A program made the translations under genes and the position numbers. The notes under the pieces are model-generated. The model searched no databases. It was not told the DNA's origin and saw only the letters and a program-made list of their open reading frames with translations. A stretch of DNA of 64,000 nucleotides, taken from positions 1,801,908 to 1,865,907 of the forward strand of contig CP048208.1 in assembly GCA_020541205.1 (NCBI GenBank). The letters are read 5' to 3'. The stretch's first letter is position 1. Every line of letters starts with the position of its first letter. The stretch is from Candidatus Hartigia pinicola. GTDB lineage: Bacteria > Pseudomonadota > Gammaproteobacteria > Enterobacterales > Enterobacteriaceae. Shown in pieces: positions 35,760 to 46,143 of this stretch.

Positions 35760-35791
35760 ATAACCTTGTAGGTTATTATACTTCTTTTTTT
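35760..35791 (+). terminator. rho-independent terminator of pitA
   Basis: ATAACCT (35760-35766) and AGGTTAT (35770-35776) form a 7-bp stem with a TGT loop. They are followed by a CTTC-interrupted T run ending in seven T (to about 35791). It is 57 bases after the pitA stop. Confidence 0.75.
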
Positions 35792-38700
35792 AAGAATGTT
35801 GTTAATAAGAACATTATCCACAAAGCATTGATCTATAAAAATTTATATAATGCAAGTACTGCTCTTAAAAATGTGAGCTATATAGATAATGCAATATTAC
35901 TCAAGATATTACGACTATTTAATTAAATTAGTTAAGCTAATAAATATCAGCAACTAAATTGTATTTATTTATAAAATATTTACAGAATTTTCAAAGAATC
36001 GTCTAATTATTTCTACAAAATAGAAAAATAACATATCTTACATTCAAAAACTACAAGCTATTAACTAAATTATAATACTTTGTATAACTTTTTATATTGA
36101 GCGCTTACCTAAAATGCAAAATATATTACACTCTATAATCTTAATGTCTGAGGATTGTATAAATAGTATTTAATATATTATATTTCCTGATTAAAATACT
36201 AATTTTCAATATAAAAGTACGTACTTAATTAATTCATTGACTAATAAAACTTTATTCTAAATATCATTTTCTACTTCTTAAGTATTATAAGATCAAATAC
36301 AAATTCATATTTACAGAATAGTTGGAAATCATCTCAATAACAATATTGTATGATCCATTTGAAATTAAAAATAATATATTAATTAGTTATGGAATAAACG
36401 CCTTATGTAGTTTTTAAAAACCTTAGTGTGTATACAATTAAATTATTACATGGACGTTATACTAGAGTTTCTCTATTTTAATTTCCTGTATATTTTTAGA
36501 AAATAAACTAAAATACTAATACACATTTATATTGACGTTAATTTTAAAAATTAAACTCTTGAGGTGTATTATAATTCTAAACCTATTGATAAATTTCCTA
36601 TAACTATCTTATAGATTACTAAGATACATATATGCAATATCTGCTAAGTTTTTTCCTAAATTAGTTTCGAAATAAAATTACAATTATCTATTTAAATACT
36701 AATAGTATTTTGTATTTACTATTTTATAGTAAATACATGACGGTTATAATTTCTTACCTTCCCTAAATTTACTAATCATTAAGCTATTTATATAACTATA
36801 TTCAGGTCATATTTTTTTATAAGAATTCAAGCTGAGAGACAAGAATAAAATTAACTTTTAAAATATTCAAATCATAAAAATAAATACTGCTATGTACGTT
36901 TCATTTACACAGAATTTTATTATACAGGCAGAAGTAATATTAATACTAAGCACTATTTATTGTTAAACGTTTCAAATGAGTAAAAATAACGCTTCAATGA
37001 TTCTTTCAAAGAAAGAAATATTACAATACACTTTTACTTATACATAAAATATAATAACAAAAATCATTTTATTTTCTAACTAAACATGTATCTTCTTAAA
37101 TAAAAATATTGTTTCGACAGTAAACAATTTATAAAAGTATCGTTAATGATATTGAATAAAAATATAATTTTTCTAAATTTTTAAACACAGAACTAGATAA
37201 AACCTGAACGTTTTCTATTATGCGATTACACTTACAATCTTAAGTATCTTTAAATACATTATAATATAATTGTTAAAATTATACAATACATTACTATAAA
37301 ATAAAAATTCTCTAAAAAAATATAAAAGTATTCCAAAAAAACTTGTGTCATCTATTATTAATAGATGTATATCGTCAACATCAACATATAGACCTTCAGA
37401 GTGAAATAATCAAAGTTTCTGGACTACTAAGTACAACATCAAAAAAGTTGAGTTTCCTGTAAAACAGGGGTATAATTATTATCAAATACCTGGATACAGC
37501 GCTTCTCTTTATAACTAATTTAATATAAAATAGCATAAAAAAATCTTGCATTTAGCTGCGATATTGTAAATCAACGAATGTTTATAATAGAATAATAAAT
37601 TAGAGATTATACCGACAAAAATCAAAGATCTTTTACTCTTTTAGAACCCTTATCTTCGTGCATGATGCTTAAAATTATAGTAACATAGCGTGATAAATAG
37701 CAGACATAAAATATTATATTCTGAGATTGATTCCAGAGGTAAGTTTACCGCTCATTATTGTCATCATTTACAGTTATTTTCTAATCTAGAATGCATGGTT
37801 TTATTTATCGCTTCAATGCAAGCATTATAATGATTTGTTATTAATACTACTCGAATTTTAGTAAATGCATATCGAAAAGTTATCTACTTTTAAAGTGATA
37901 TTAGGATATGCTGTGATATTAAATAAAATTTTCAAATTCAAAATACAGAAGGTTAATAATAATTAATAAAAATAAAATATTAAATACACTCAAAATCTAC
38001 ATTGATAATTAATCAAAACTCAGCTATTAATGCTATACATAAGTATCTTGGATACACTGATGAAATATTACTTTAAGTATAATGTATAATGTATAATGTA
38101 TTATAACATATTACTGATAAACATTTTATTTTAGTAACAATCTAAAATATTTAATTTTATCTTATAAGTTAAACAATTATCTTAAGTAGAAATATTATAC
38201 AGTTTTACTAATCAATTTTCACCTAAATCAACAAAATTATATTCACTATATTACTATTTCTATCTTTATTTAAAAACTACTTAAGCGAATATCGTATAAT
38301 ACTTTAAATAATGTCCATACCCTTAATATGATATTAAAACTTATTCATCAAGTCTTAGCATAATCAATAAGTAATAGTACTTGTTTTAATTTTGTAAAAA
38401 TATAATTTGATAATAGTTAATATGAGTACAATTTACTGCTTGTAAATGTTAAACAGTAATCTACTAGATTACTTTGTAATAATAAAAATTTAATTGTTAT
38501 TTTCTCAGTATACCTTAATTATTTCTCTATTTTATCATAATTCAGATTTATAACTAGTACACTGTACTCCTGTAATATATACATAAAAAACAAGCGAATT
38601 ATTCATATAATGCATGACCTAGTATTTTTATGAATATATATAAAAATATACAGTATAAATATCTAAATAAATACCACTATAATAACAATAAAAAATTTGG

Positions 38701-39333
38701 ATAAATTATATCTAAAATAGATACAATGCACTGGATCAGATCATGTCAAAGCAATTGTTTTCTTCTTCATCTAAACATCATAGGTGCTATCTTGTATATA
38801 GTACTAGTACATAAAATACTAAAGCTATCATTTTTACTCTAGATAAAATTTCAATAATTTCTCTTGAGTTAATATGCAACAGTACTCCTTCTCTTATAAT
38901 TTTAATAACATTTCGCACTCTTAATCACATACAAGATAAAATGTGAAAGTATAATTTTAATAAATAACACTCTTTCTTATTTATATAATAGTCTTATATA
39001 ACTTGTAACTTTTAATTTGTAACTTCTAGTAAATATCGATAATTGTCAAATAAATTTTATCTTTCAAGATATATAAAAACTTACTTTTTAGCCTTTGGTC
39101 AGTAAGACACTAAATAATTCTTGGTCAATATTTAAGAACATCTATTATAAATAATCAGTAGTTATTTTAATTCATAATATTTCAATATATAACTGATATA
39201 GCTCTCGCCATCATACTAAAAATTAACTATCTATTATGTTGTACTAAACTATTAAAAAACATAGACAATCTTGATTTCCTTGGCGTGTCTTTCTACATAC
39301 TTACAAGAAACTTATGTGATTGCAATATCTATC
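35792..39333. other. non-coding desert between pitA and rpiA
   Basis: 3.5 kb with no intact gene. The stretch 37330-37800 is less AT-rich and looks like decayed coding DNA, but I cannot assign it. serA, which lies downstream of rpiA in E. coli, is not recognisable. Three copies of GTATAAT lie at 38077-38097. One DnaA-box-like TTATCCACA is at 35814. Confidence 0.5.
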
Positions 39334-39993
39334 TTATGATTTAAAAACTTTTATACCCTCAGTAGTACCCATTAAAATAATATCTGCGCTACGATTAGCA
39401 AAAAGACCAACAGTTACAACACCAGCAATGTTATTAATTTTATTTTCAAATGCCATAGGATTAATAATAGTTAAGTTATGTACATCTAAAATAATATTGT
39501 TATTATCTGTTATAACATTCTGACGATACTCAGGAATCCCTCCTAGTTTTATTAATTCTCGAGCAACATAACTACGCGCCATTGGAATTACTTCAACTGG
39601 CAATGGAAACTTACCCAAAACATCTACTTGTTTTGTTTGATCGATAATACACACAAACGTCTTAGATATAGCCGCAATAATTTTTTCACATGTTAATGCT
39701 GCTCCACCACCTTTAATCATATTCATATGACGATCGATTTCATCTGCACCATCTACGTAAACATCTAGCATATCAACTTCATTGCAATCAAAAACAGTAA
39801 AACCTAATAATCTTAATTTCGCTGTTGATATTTTAGAACTAGAAACCACTCCTTCAATTTGTTCTTTCATTGTTACTAATTCATCAATAAAATAAGAAAC
39901 TGTAGAACCCGTACCAATACCAATAATTGTACTTGATTTTATATAATCCAATGCAGCCAAAGCCACTGATTTTTTTAATATATCATAAGTCAT
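39334..39993 (-). CDS. rpiA: ribose-5-phosphate isomerase A
   Basis: RpiA interconverts ribose-5-phosphate and ribulose-5-phosphate in the pentose phosphate pathway, feeding nucleotide synthesis. Length is 219 residues, identical to E. coli. The phosphate-binding loop [13 protein letters not shown] and the catalytic stretch [20 protein letters not shown], followed by LTCEKI with the catalytic Glu, are all intact. An AAGG ribosome-binding site lies 9 bases before the ATG. It stands alone, with kilobases of empty DNA on both sides. Confidence 0.97.
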   Translation of the reverse strand: MTYDILKKSVALAALDYIKSSTIIGIGTGSTVSYFIDELVTMKEQIEGVVSSSKISTAKLRLLGFTVFDCNEVDMLDVYVDGADEIDRHMNMIKGGGAALTCEKIIAAISKTFVCIIDQTKQVDVLGKFPLPVEVIPMARSYVARELIKLGGIPEYRQNVITDNNNIILDVHNLTIINPMAFENKINNIAGVVTVGLFANRSADIILMGTTEGIKVFKS

Positions 39994-42990
39994 ATTAATG
40001 CCTTTTACTATTGTTAAAAAAAGTTCAAGAAATTTAATAACAAGTAGTATATAAATAAATATTTTATAAGTGTAGATTTATCTATTACATTATTTTTCAT
40101 ATTTTATAGATATGATTATCTAACTAACATCTTAGTGATAATTATAATAATACAATTTCTTATTTCACGATATTAAAACAATAAAATTTTCATAAAGAAA
40201 TTTACTTTCTTGGCATTTTAAAACTAGATATTATTATTCATAAATAAAAATTATAACTAGCATCGCAATAACTATATATATTGCCTATTCTGCTATACCA
40301 TAACATACACACTAGCTAGAAATTTTTTGAAGTCTTCTGCCATTCATATGAAAAATTACATCATAAGGACCAACAAAGAGATAAAAACTATTAGCAATAC
40401 TTTATTCAATAAAATTATTGAAAGATATATAGCATCATAGTGGAAATCACTACTCGATAAATAATAATAAATTTCTTTTATAGTACACACTAATATATGA
40501 ATTTCATAGTTATTATTGACTAATTTCAATATTATTTTAAATAAATTTTCTATTAAACTTATATATTTAAGTTTAAGATAGAAAAAACAACTCAGTGCAT
40601 TTAAACGTCATAAAATCGTGCAAATGATAATTACTGCACATTATATCAAGACTAATTTAATCAGCAGATGCAGTCAAAACATTTAACTATATATTGTCTT
40701 CTCCCTAGATTATATAATATACTGATTTTACTAATAGATAATACTTATCTTAGTCTTTAAGGTTATCTAGCGTACGTATCATCATTGAGAATGATACACA
40801 CTAAACGATTATAAAACATATTTTATTTTCAGGTAAAGTCACTTATACATAAGATAAGAACATGAGAAAATTAATTTAACCAATTAAACAACATCACACT
40901 TGATGTATCAGTCTGTATTTTAAAATAAATACATTTCTTACAATAGTGAGCAGTGTTTTTATATTTAAAATATATATTATAGAAAAACTAAATACAATAA
41001 GATTATATTTTAATCTAAAACGCTAAAAATGAAGAAAAATCATTATTTTTACTAAAAAATGTATAAAAATTAACACAAACACAAACACAAACACAAACAC
41101 AAACACAAACACAAACATCTAATAGTCTATTCGCTATAATTTTATACGACAAAATAATCAAATAATATTATCAACCTGAAAGAGTTGAGATTAATACTAA
41201 TTATCTGTCTTGTACATTTCTTTATACTTTCTTCAGTAACTAATATTGCTTTAACGATATCATATGTAAAAATTATATTAAAATATAAAATTTTGAAAAT
41301 CGTACTATCTTAATAGTTTTACTTAATACATAATATTTTATTATTCACATATGTTTTAATTGCACAACTATTATACGATAAGATATGCTTTAAACATATA
41401 AGAAACTTTATACAAGCTAAAAATATTTAAGTAATTTTCTGTCTATAATATCGCTACTCTAAATTGCTATTATATTAATAAATTTTCACTGTTAAAATTA
41501 ATACATTGTATATTTTGAAAATATTTCCAATAATATAATTTATTATAATTCATATATATATTAACATTGAGACATAAATAATCATGACAGTTATTTTTAA
41601 ATTCTAAATACTGCCAGTATCGATTTATCAAACTGATTTTTGACTACTGTTTTAATAAGATATTCACATCTATTTTAATAAATGTATTTTCTAAAATTTA
41701 AAATAGTAATATAAAATAATTTTGTTAAAAACATCACTAAAAATATCACTTTACCAACCGATTTTTTAAGATATAATACCTCATATAAATTATTTACCTG
41801 AAATCGTATATATTTTAATTATTAAGCCATAAAATTAAATTTATTAAAACATTTTTCACAAATACACTACTACAGTCTATTTTCAAAAGAACACAAAATG
41901 ATTATGTTAAAAATTCTCAACTAACCTTTAACAACATCACATGAAAAATTTTTATTTATAAACTAAAGTATAGAATTAGTTTTTAACTTAAAAAATGAAT
42001 TGATACTAAAACAATACCGATATACGCTTCAAGTGATGTCTATTTATTCAATACTGTTATTTGACTTAAAAATATTTCTTATATAATTAAACTTCATACC
42101 ATGATCAGCATTGAGCTTTGCAATGGAATTTAATGAAAAATTCAACCTTTACTATGTAGTCGTTTTAGTAAAACTAGATAATCTAAAAAAATAGTTTACT
42201 ATCAGTTAATAATAGAATAACTTTCTTAGTTAATGTGTTATTTATTTCTCAAACATAATTTTACTAAAATTTAAATAAAAATCTTAAAATCATTCCAGAG
42301 AACAATCAAGACAAGTTTAATATTACGAAAAATTTTAGTTATTACATTCATTTTTAAAATATACTACTGCTTAGCGAGTAAAAAGCTATTCAACTAAATA
42401 TTAAAGAAATAATTGTGCTTATTTTAGCATAACCAAAGATGGAATTAATATAATTTTCAAATTAATATTATTAGGAAACATAAGATTAATTATTTGTTTT
42501 AACGATGCCTATCACATATTTTAAATAATGTGTTTTAATCATATTTTCAGTATAGCTAATTATTTTGTATTTCAATAAATGACGAATAATATATTAATCT
42601 CTAAGCTTTTAGCACAGCATTCTTTCATATAATATTTTTCTATTTATTGTTGTTTATATACTGTTTATCTTGAAAAGACACTTAAATAATTTTAATTAAA
42701 TAAAACTCTAGTATGATTTTTTTAAAAAAACAAAAATATTGCCTTATGTAAAAAAATCTAACAGATAATAATGAGTTTATTATTAATTTCAAATAATTTT
42801 TATTATGATAAAATATCATTAACTCAATTGTTGTAATGTATGCTATAATATAGTTATATTTAAATTGTTTTTATTATCAGATCAAACAAGTATAATACAT
42901 TATTTTAAAAGTAAAATTAATAAAAATAAATTTATGTATTTTACTAAACATTACCTCATGCAGAGACCATTTATTGTAATTATAAACAAC
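39994..42990. other. non-coding desert between rpiA and lpdA
   Basis: 3 kb with no readable gene on either strand. The only definite structure is a CACAAA hexamer array at 41074-41115. acnB, which follows lpd in E. coli, cannot be recognised. Confidence 0.55.
41074..41115. repeat. CACAAA hexanucleotide tandem repeat (7 copies)
   Basis: Seven perfect copies of CACAAA, in non-coding DNA and ending at CAT. The strong strand asymmetry (no G or T for more than 40 bases) makes it stand out. It is probably a slippage-generated microsatellite and should vary in copy number between strains. Confidence 0.95.
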
Positions 42991-44412
42991 TTATTTTTCT
43001 ACCTTTACCTGTGGTAAATCAGTATTACTTCCTTCATAGATCTTGGCTGCCATACCAATTGATTCGTATAGTGTTGGATGTGCATGAATAGTTAGTGCGA
43101 TATCTTCTGCATCACAACCCATTTCAATTGCCAGGCTAATTTCACCCAATAACTCACCGCCATTAACACCAACAACCGCACCACCAATAACACAATGAGA
43201 TCGCTTATCAAAAATAAGCTTAGTTATACCTTTAGAATAATTAGAAGAAATTGCACGACCAGAAGCTACCCATGGGAACGTTGCGATTGCATAACTGATA
43301 TTTTTCTCTTTTGCTTCTTTTTCTGTAAGACCCACCCAAGCAACTTCAGGATTAGTATAAGCAATAGATGGAATTACTTTCGGACTGAAATAATGTTTCA
43401 AGCCAGAGATAACCTCTGCTGCAACATGACCTTCATGAATGCCTTTATGTGCTAACATAGGCTGACCAACAATATCACCAACAGCAAAAATATGAGATAT
43501 ATTAGTACGCATTTGCTTATCGACAAGAATAAAACCACGATCATCAAGCTTCACACCAATATCACACATACCTAAGTTCTTACTATTTGGTATACGACCA
43601 ACCGCTACTAACACTGCATCATAACGTTGTGGCCTAGTTGATGATTTTTTACCTTCCATAGATATATATATTCCATCTTCTTTTGTTGCAATAGAGGTTA
43701 TTGTAGTTTCTAACAGTAAGTTGAATTTATTTTGAATTTGTTGAGTAAAAACTTTAACTACATCCTTATCAGCTGAAGGAAGAATTTGGTCAAACATTTC
43801 GACAACATCAACTTGAGAACCTAATGCATGATATACAGTTCCCATCTCTAAGCCAATAATTCCTCCTCCTATAACCAGTATACGCTTTGGAACTTCTTTC
43901 AGTTTTAATGCATCTGTAGAATCCCAAATACGGGGATCTTCATGAGGAATATATGGTAAACTAATAGGACGTGAACCTGCTGCAATGATTGCATTATCAA
44001 AGTTAATTGTAATGCTATCACTTTTACTTTCAACAACTAATGTATTCCTATCCGTAAATATACCAAAACCATTAATAATATCTACCTTTCGAGATTTTGC
44101 CATAGTAGTGAGACTATTCGTTATTTGACTGATAATTTTATCTTTCCATAAACGAACTTTAGAAATATTAATTTTTGGTTCATTAAAAATGATACCAGAT
44201 TTTCCTAAAGATTTAGCTTCCTCAACTACTATTGCAATATGCAATAATGCTTTCGAAGGGATACAGCCGACATTCAAACAAACACCACCTAAATTTGAAT
44301 AACGTTCAACTAATACCGTTTTCAAACCTAAGTCAGCACAACGAAAAGCTGCAGAATACCCTGCTGGGCCTGCACCAAGAACAACAACTTGAGTTTGAAT
44401 TTTACTACTCAT
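42991..44412 (-). CDS. lpdA: dihydrolipoyl dehydrogenase (E3)
   Basis: LpdA reoxidises dihydrolipoyl groups with NAD+ and is shared by pyruvate dehydrogenase, 2-oxoglutarate dehydrogenase and the glycine cleavage system. The 473-residue product (E. coli 474) has the FAD motif VVLGAGPAGYSAAFRCADLG, the redox disulfide GGVCLNVGCIPSKALLH (Cys45, Cys50), the NAD-binding VIGGGIIGLEMG, and the C-terminal catalytic HAHPTLYESIG. AGAGGCT precedes the ATG. It is last in aceE-aceF-lpdA, 164 bases after aceF. In E. coli lpd also has its own promoter in this spacer, which may hold here. Confidence 0.98.
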   Translation of the reverse strand: MSSKIQTQVVVLGAGPAGYSAAFRCADLGLKTVLVERYSNLGGVCLNVGCIPSKALLHIAIVVEEAKSLGKSGIIFNEPKINISKVRLWKDKIISQITNSLTTMAKSRKVDIINGFGIFTDRNTLVVESKSDSITINFDNAIIAAGSRPISLPYIPHEDPRIWDSTDALKLKEVPKRILVIGGGIIGLEMGTVYHALGSQVDVVEMFDQILPSADKDVVKVFTQQIQNKFNLLLETTITSIATKEDGIYISMEGKKSSTRPQRYDAVLVAVGRIPNSKNLGMCDIGVKLDDRGFILVDKQMRTNISHIFAVGDIVGQPMLAHKGIHEGHVAAEVISGLKHYFSPKVIPSIAYTNPEVAWVGLTEKEAKEKNISYAIATFPWVASGRAISSNYSKGITKLIFDKRSHCVIGGAVVGVNGGELLGEISLAIEMGCDAEDIALTIHAHPTLYESIGMAAKIYEGSNTDLPQVKVEK

Positions 44413-44576
44413 AATAGCCTCTTTTATTTTATACTGAAGAGCAAATACAAAAATGAATTGTTATACTAAAAATATTCTGTGAATTATTTATAATATTTTA
44501 ACACATTAAAAATGCTCATCACATGATATAGCGTTCGTTATAATAAATAACACAAGTGTTCTTCTGGTTTGCTGCA

Positions 44577-46130
44577 TTACATTACGAGTCGACGAATATC
44601 ATTCATCAATTTAGCAACTAAAGTAATAAAACGAGCACTATCAGCACCGTCAATCACACGATGGTCGAACGAGAGAGAGATGGGTAACATCACACGAGGT
44701 ATAAACTGACTACCATCCCATACAGGTTTTATAGAAGAACGAGATAACCCTATAATTGCGACTTCTGGTGCATTTATGATTGGTGAAAAACTAGTAGTTC
44801 CAATAGAACCAAGATTAGAAATAGTAAGACATCCACCTTGTATATCAGATGCAGTTAACTTACCCTCACGTGCTTTATTAGAAATTTTTATAAGTTCAAA
44901 AGAAAGATCGATAATACCCTTCTTATTTACATTTTTAAACACTGGAACGACAAGACCATTAGGCGTGTCAACTGCTATACCAATATTAATATATTTTTTC
45001 ATGAATAAGCGTTTGCCATCTTCAGCTATAGAAGTATTAAAACGAGGCATTACTTCAAGTGCACGAGCAACTGATTTCATAATAAAAACTACTGGAGTAA
45101 TTTTAACGTTTAGTTGTTTTTTTGCAGCCTCTTTATTCTGTTGTTTTCGGAACTCTTCAACATCAGTAATATCAATATCTTCTAGTAATGTAACATGTGG
45201 AATCGTCGCCCAGTTACGGCTTAAGTTAGCACCGGAAACTTTTTGAATATGGCTTAGTGAAACTTCTTCAATTTCACCAAACTTACTATAATCTACTTGA
45301 GGCCATGGAGATATTCTTGGTAAAACAAAACTTGTATCTGATGAAGATTCTACACATTTAACTACATCTTTAATATAATTTTGTAAATCCTCGCGTAAAA
45401 TACGACCTTTACGCCCAGTCCCTGTTACTTTTGAAAGATCAATACCAAATTCATATGCTAAGCGACGGATGACAGGTGTGGCATGAACAGAAGCGCTATT
45501 TTCAAGAGATTTACAATCGTTATTAACTACTGTGTCTAATAACGTTACTGAAGATAAAGAATGGTCTCTAGGTATTGAAGTCGTGACTGACAGGAGAGTA
45601 GAAGTTACTTCAAAGATCATAATAAGTGAACCGGTTTGGACCTGATCACCTATCGAGATAATAATTTCTTTAATACTTCCTGAAAATGGTGCGGGAATTT
45701 CCATTGAAACTTTATCACCCTCAACAGTAATAATAGATTGATCCGCAGATACTTTATCACCAATTTTCACCATAATTGCAGTAACTTCAACTACTTGCTC
45801 ACCAATATCTGGCAAATGAATTTCTTTCAATACTACCGATGTATTCATGGAGACTGGAGAAGCTAGAGGTTTTAATGCTAATGGTGGTTCAATACTCTCT
45901 CTTGATTCAACAAGCATAATCAATTTTCCAGTAACAACTATATCTCCTACCATAATTTTAATTTCTTTTACCACACCTGATTCTGGAGATGGAATCTCTA
46001 TAGATGTTTCATTACCTTTCATCATAATTAGAGACTGATCCACTTTTACTAGATCACCAACTTGAACCATCACTTCTGTTACTTCCACTATGTTATCACC
46101 GATATCAGGCACTTTAATTTCAATAAACAT
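44577..46130 (-). CDS. aceF: pyruvate dehydrogenase E2, dihydrolipoyl acetyltransferase, with a degenerate first lipoyl domain
   Basis: AceF forms the core of the pyruvate dehydrogenase complex and passes the acetyl group from E1 to CoA. The 517 residues comprise lipoyl domain 1 (about 1-75), lipoyl domain 2 (about 101-176), a peripheral-subunit-binding domain (about 216-258, [18 protein letters not shown]) and the catalytic domain (about 286-517) with [16 protein letters not shown]. coli has three lipoyl domains. Domain 2 has the canonical [11 protein letters not shown], with lipoyl Lys140. In domain 1 the equivalent is [11 protein letters not shown], so Glu41 stands where the lysine must be. 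AGAGG precedes the ATG, and aceE ends 13 bases upstream. The enzyme should still work through domain 2, since one lipoyl domain suffices in engineered E. coli E2. Confidence 0.97.
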   Translation of the reverse strand: MFIEIKVPDIGDNIVEVTEVMVQVGDLVKVDQSLIMMKGNETSIEIPSPESGVVKEIKIMVGDIVVTGKLIMLVESRESIEPPLALKPLASPVSMNTSVVLKEIHLPDIGEQVVEVTAIMVKIGDKVSADQSIITVEGDKVSMEIPAPFSGSIKEIIISIGDQVQTGSLIMIFEVTSTLLSVTTSIPRDHSLSSVTLLDTVVNNDCKSLENSASVHATPVIRRLAYEFGIDLSKVTGTGRKGRILREDLQNYIKDVVKCVESSSDTSFVLPRISPWPQVDYSKFGEIEEVSLSHIQKVSGANLSRNWATIPHVTLLEDIDITDVEEFRKQQNKEAAKKQLNVKITPVVFIMKSVARALEVMPRFNTSIAEDGKRLFMKKYINIGIAVDTPNGLVVPVFKNVNKKGIIDLSFELIKISNKAREGKLTASDIQGGCLTISNLGSIGTTSFSPIINAPEVAIIGLSRSSIKPVWDGSQFIPRVMLPISLSFDHRVIDGADSARFITLVAKLMNDIRRLVM

Positions 46131-46143
46131 TGATTATTACCTC

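Noticed and set aside
35814-35822. TTATCCACA, a perfect DnaA box; a second copy in reverse lies near 49529-49537.
   Set aside because: Single isolated boxes are expected by chance in this much AT-rich sequence. No cluster, dnaA/gidA neighbour or GATC array supports an origin.
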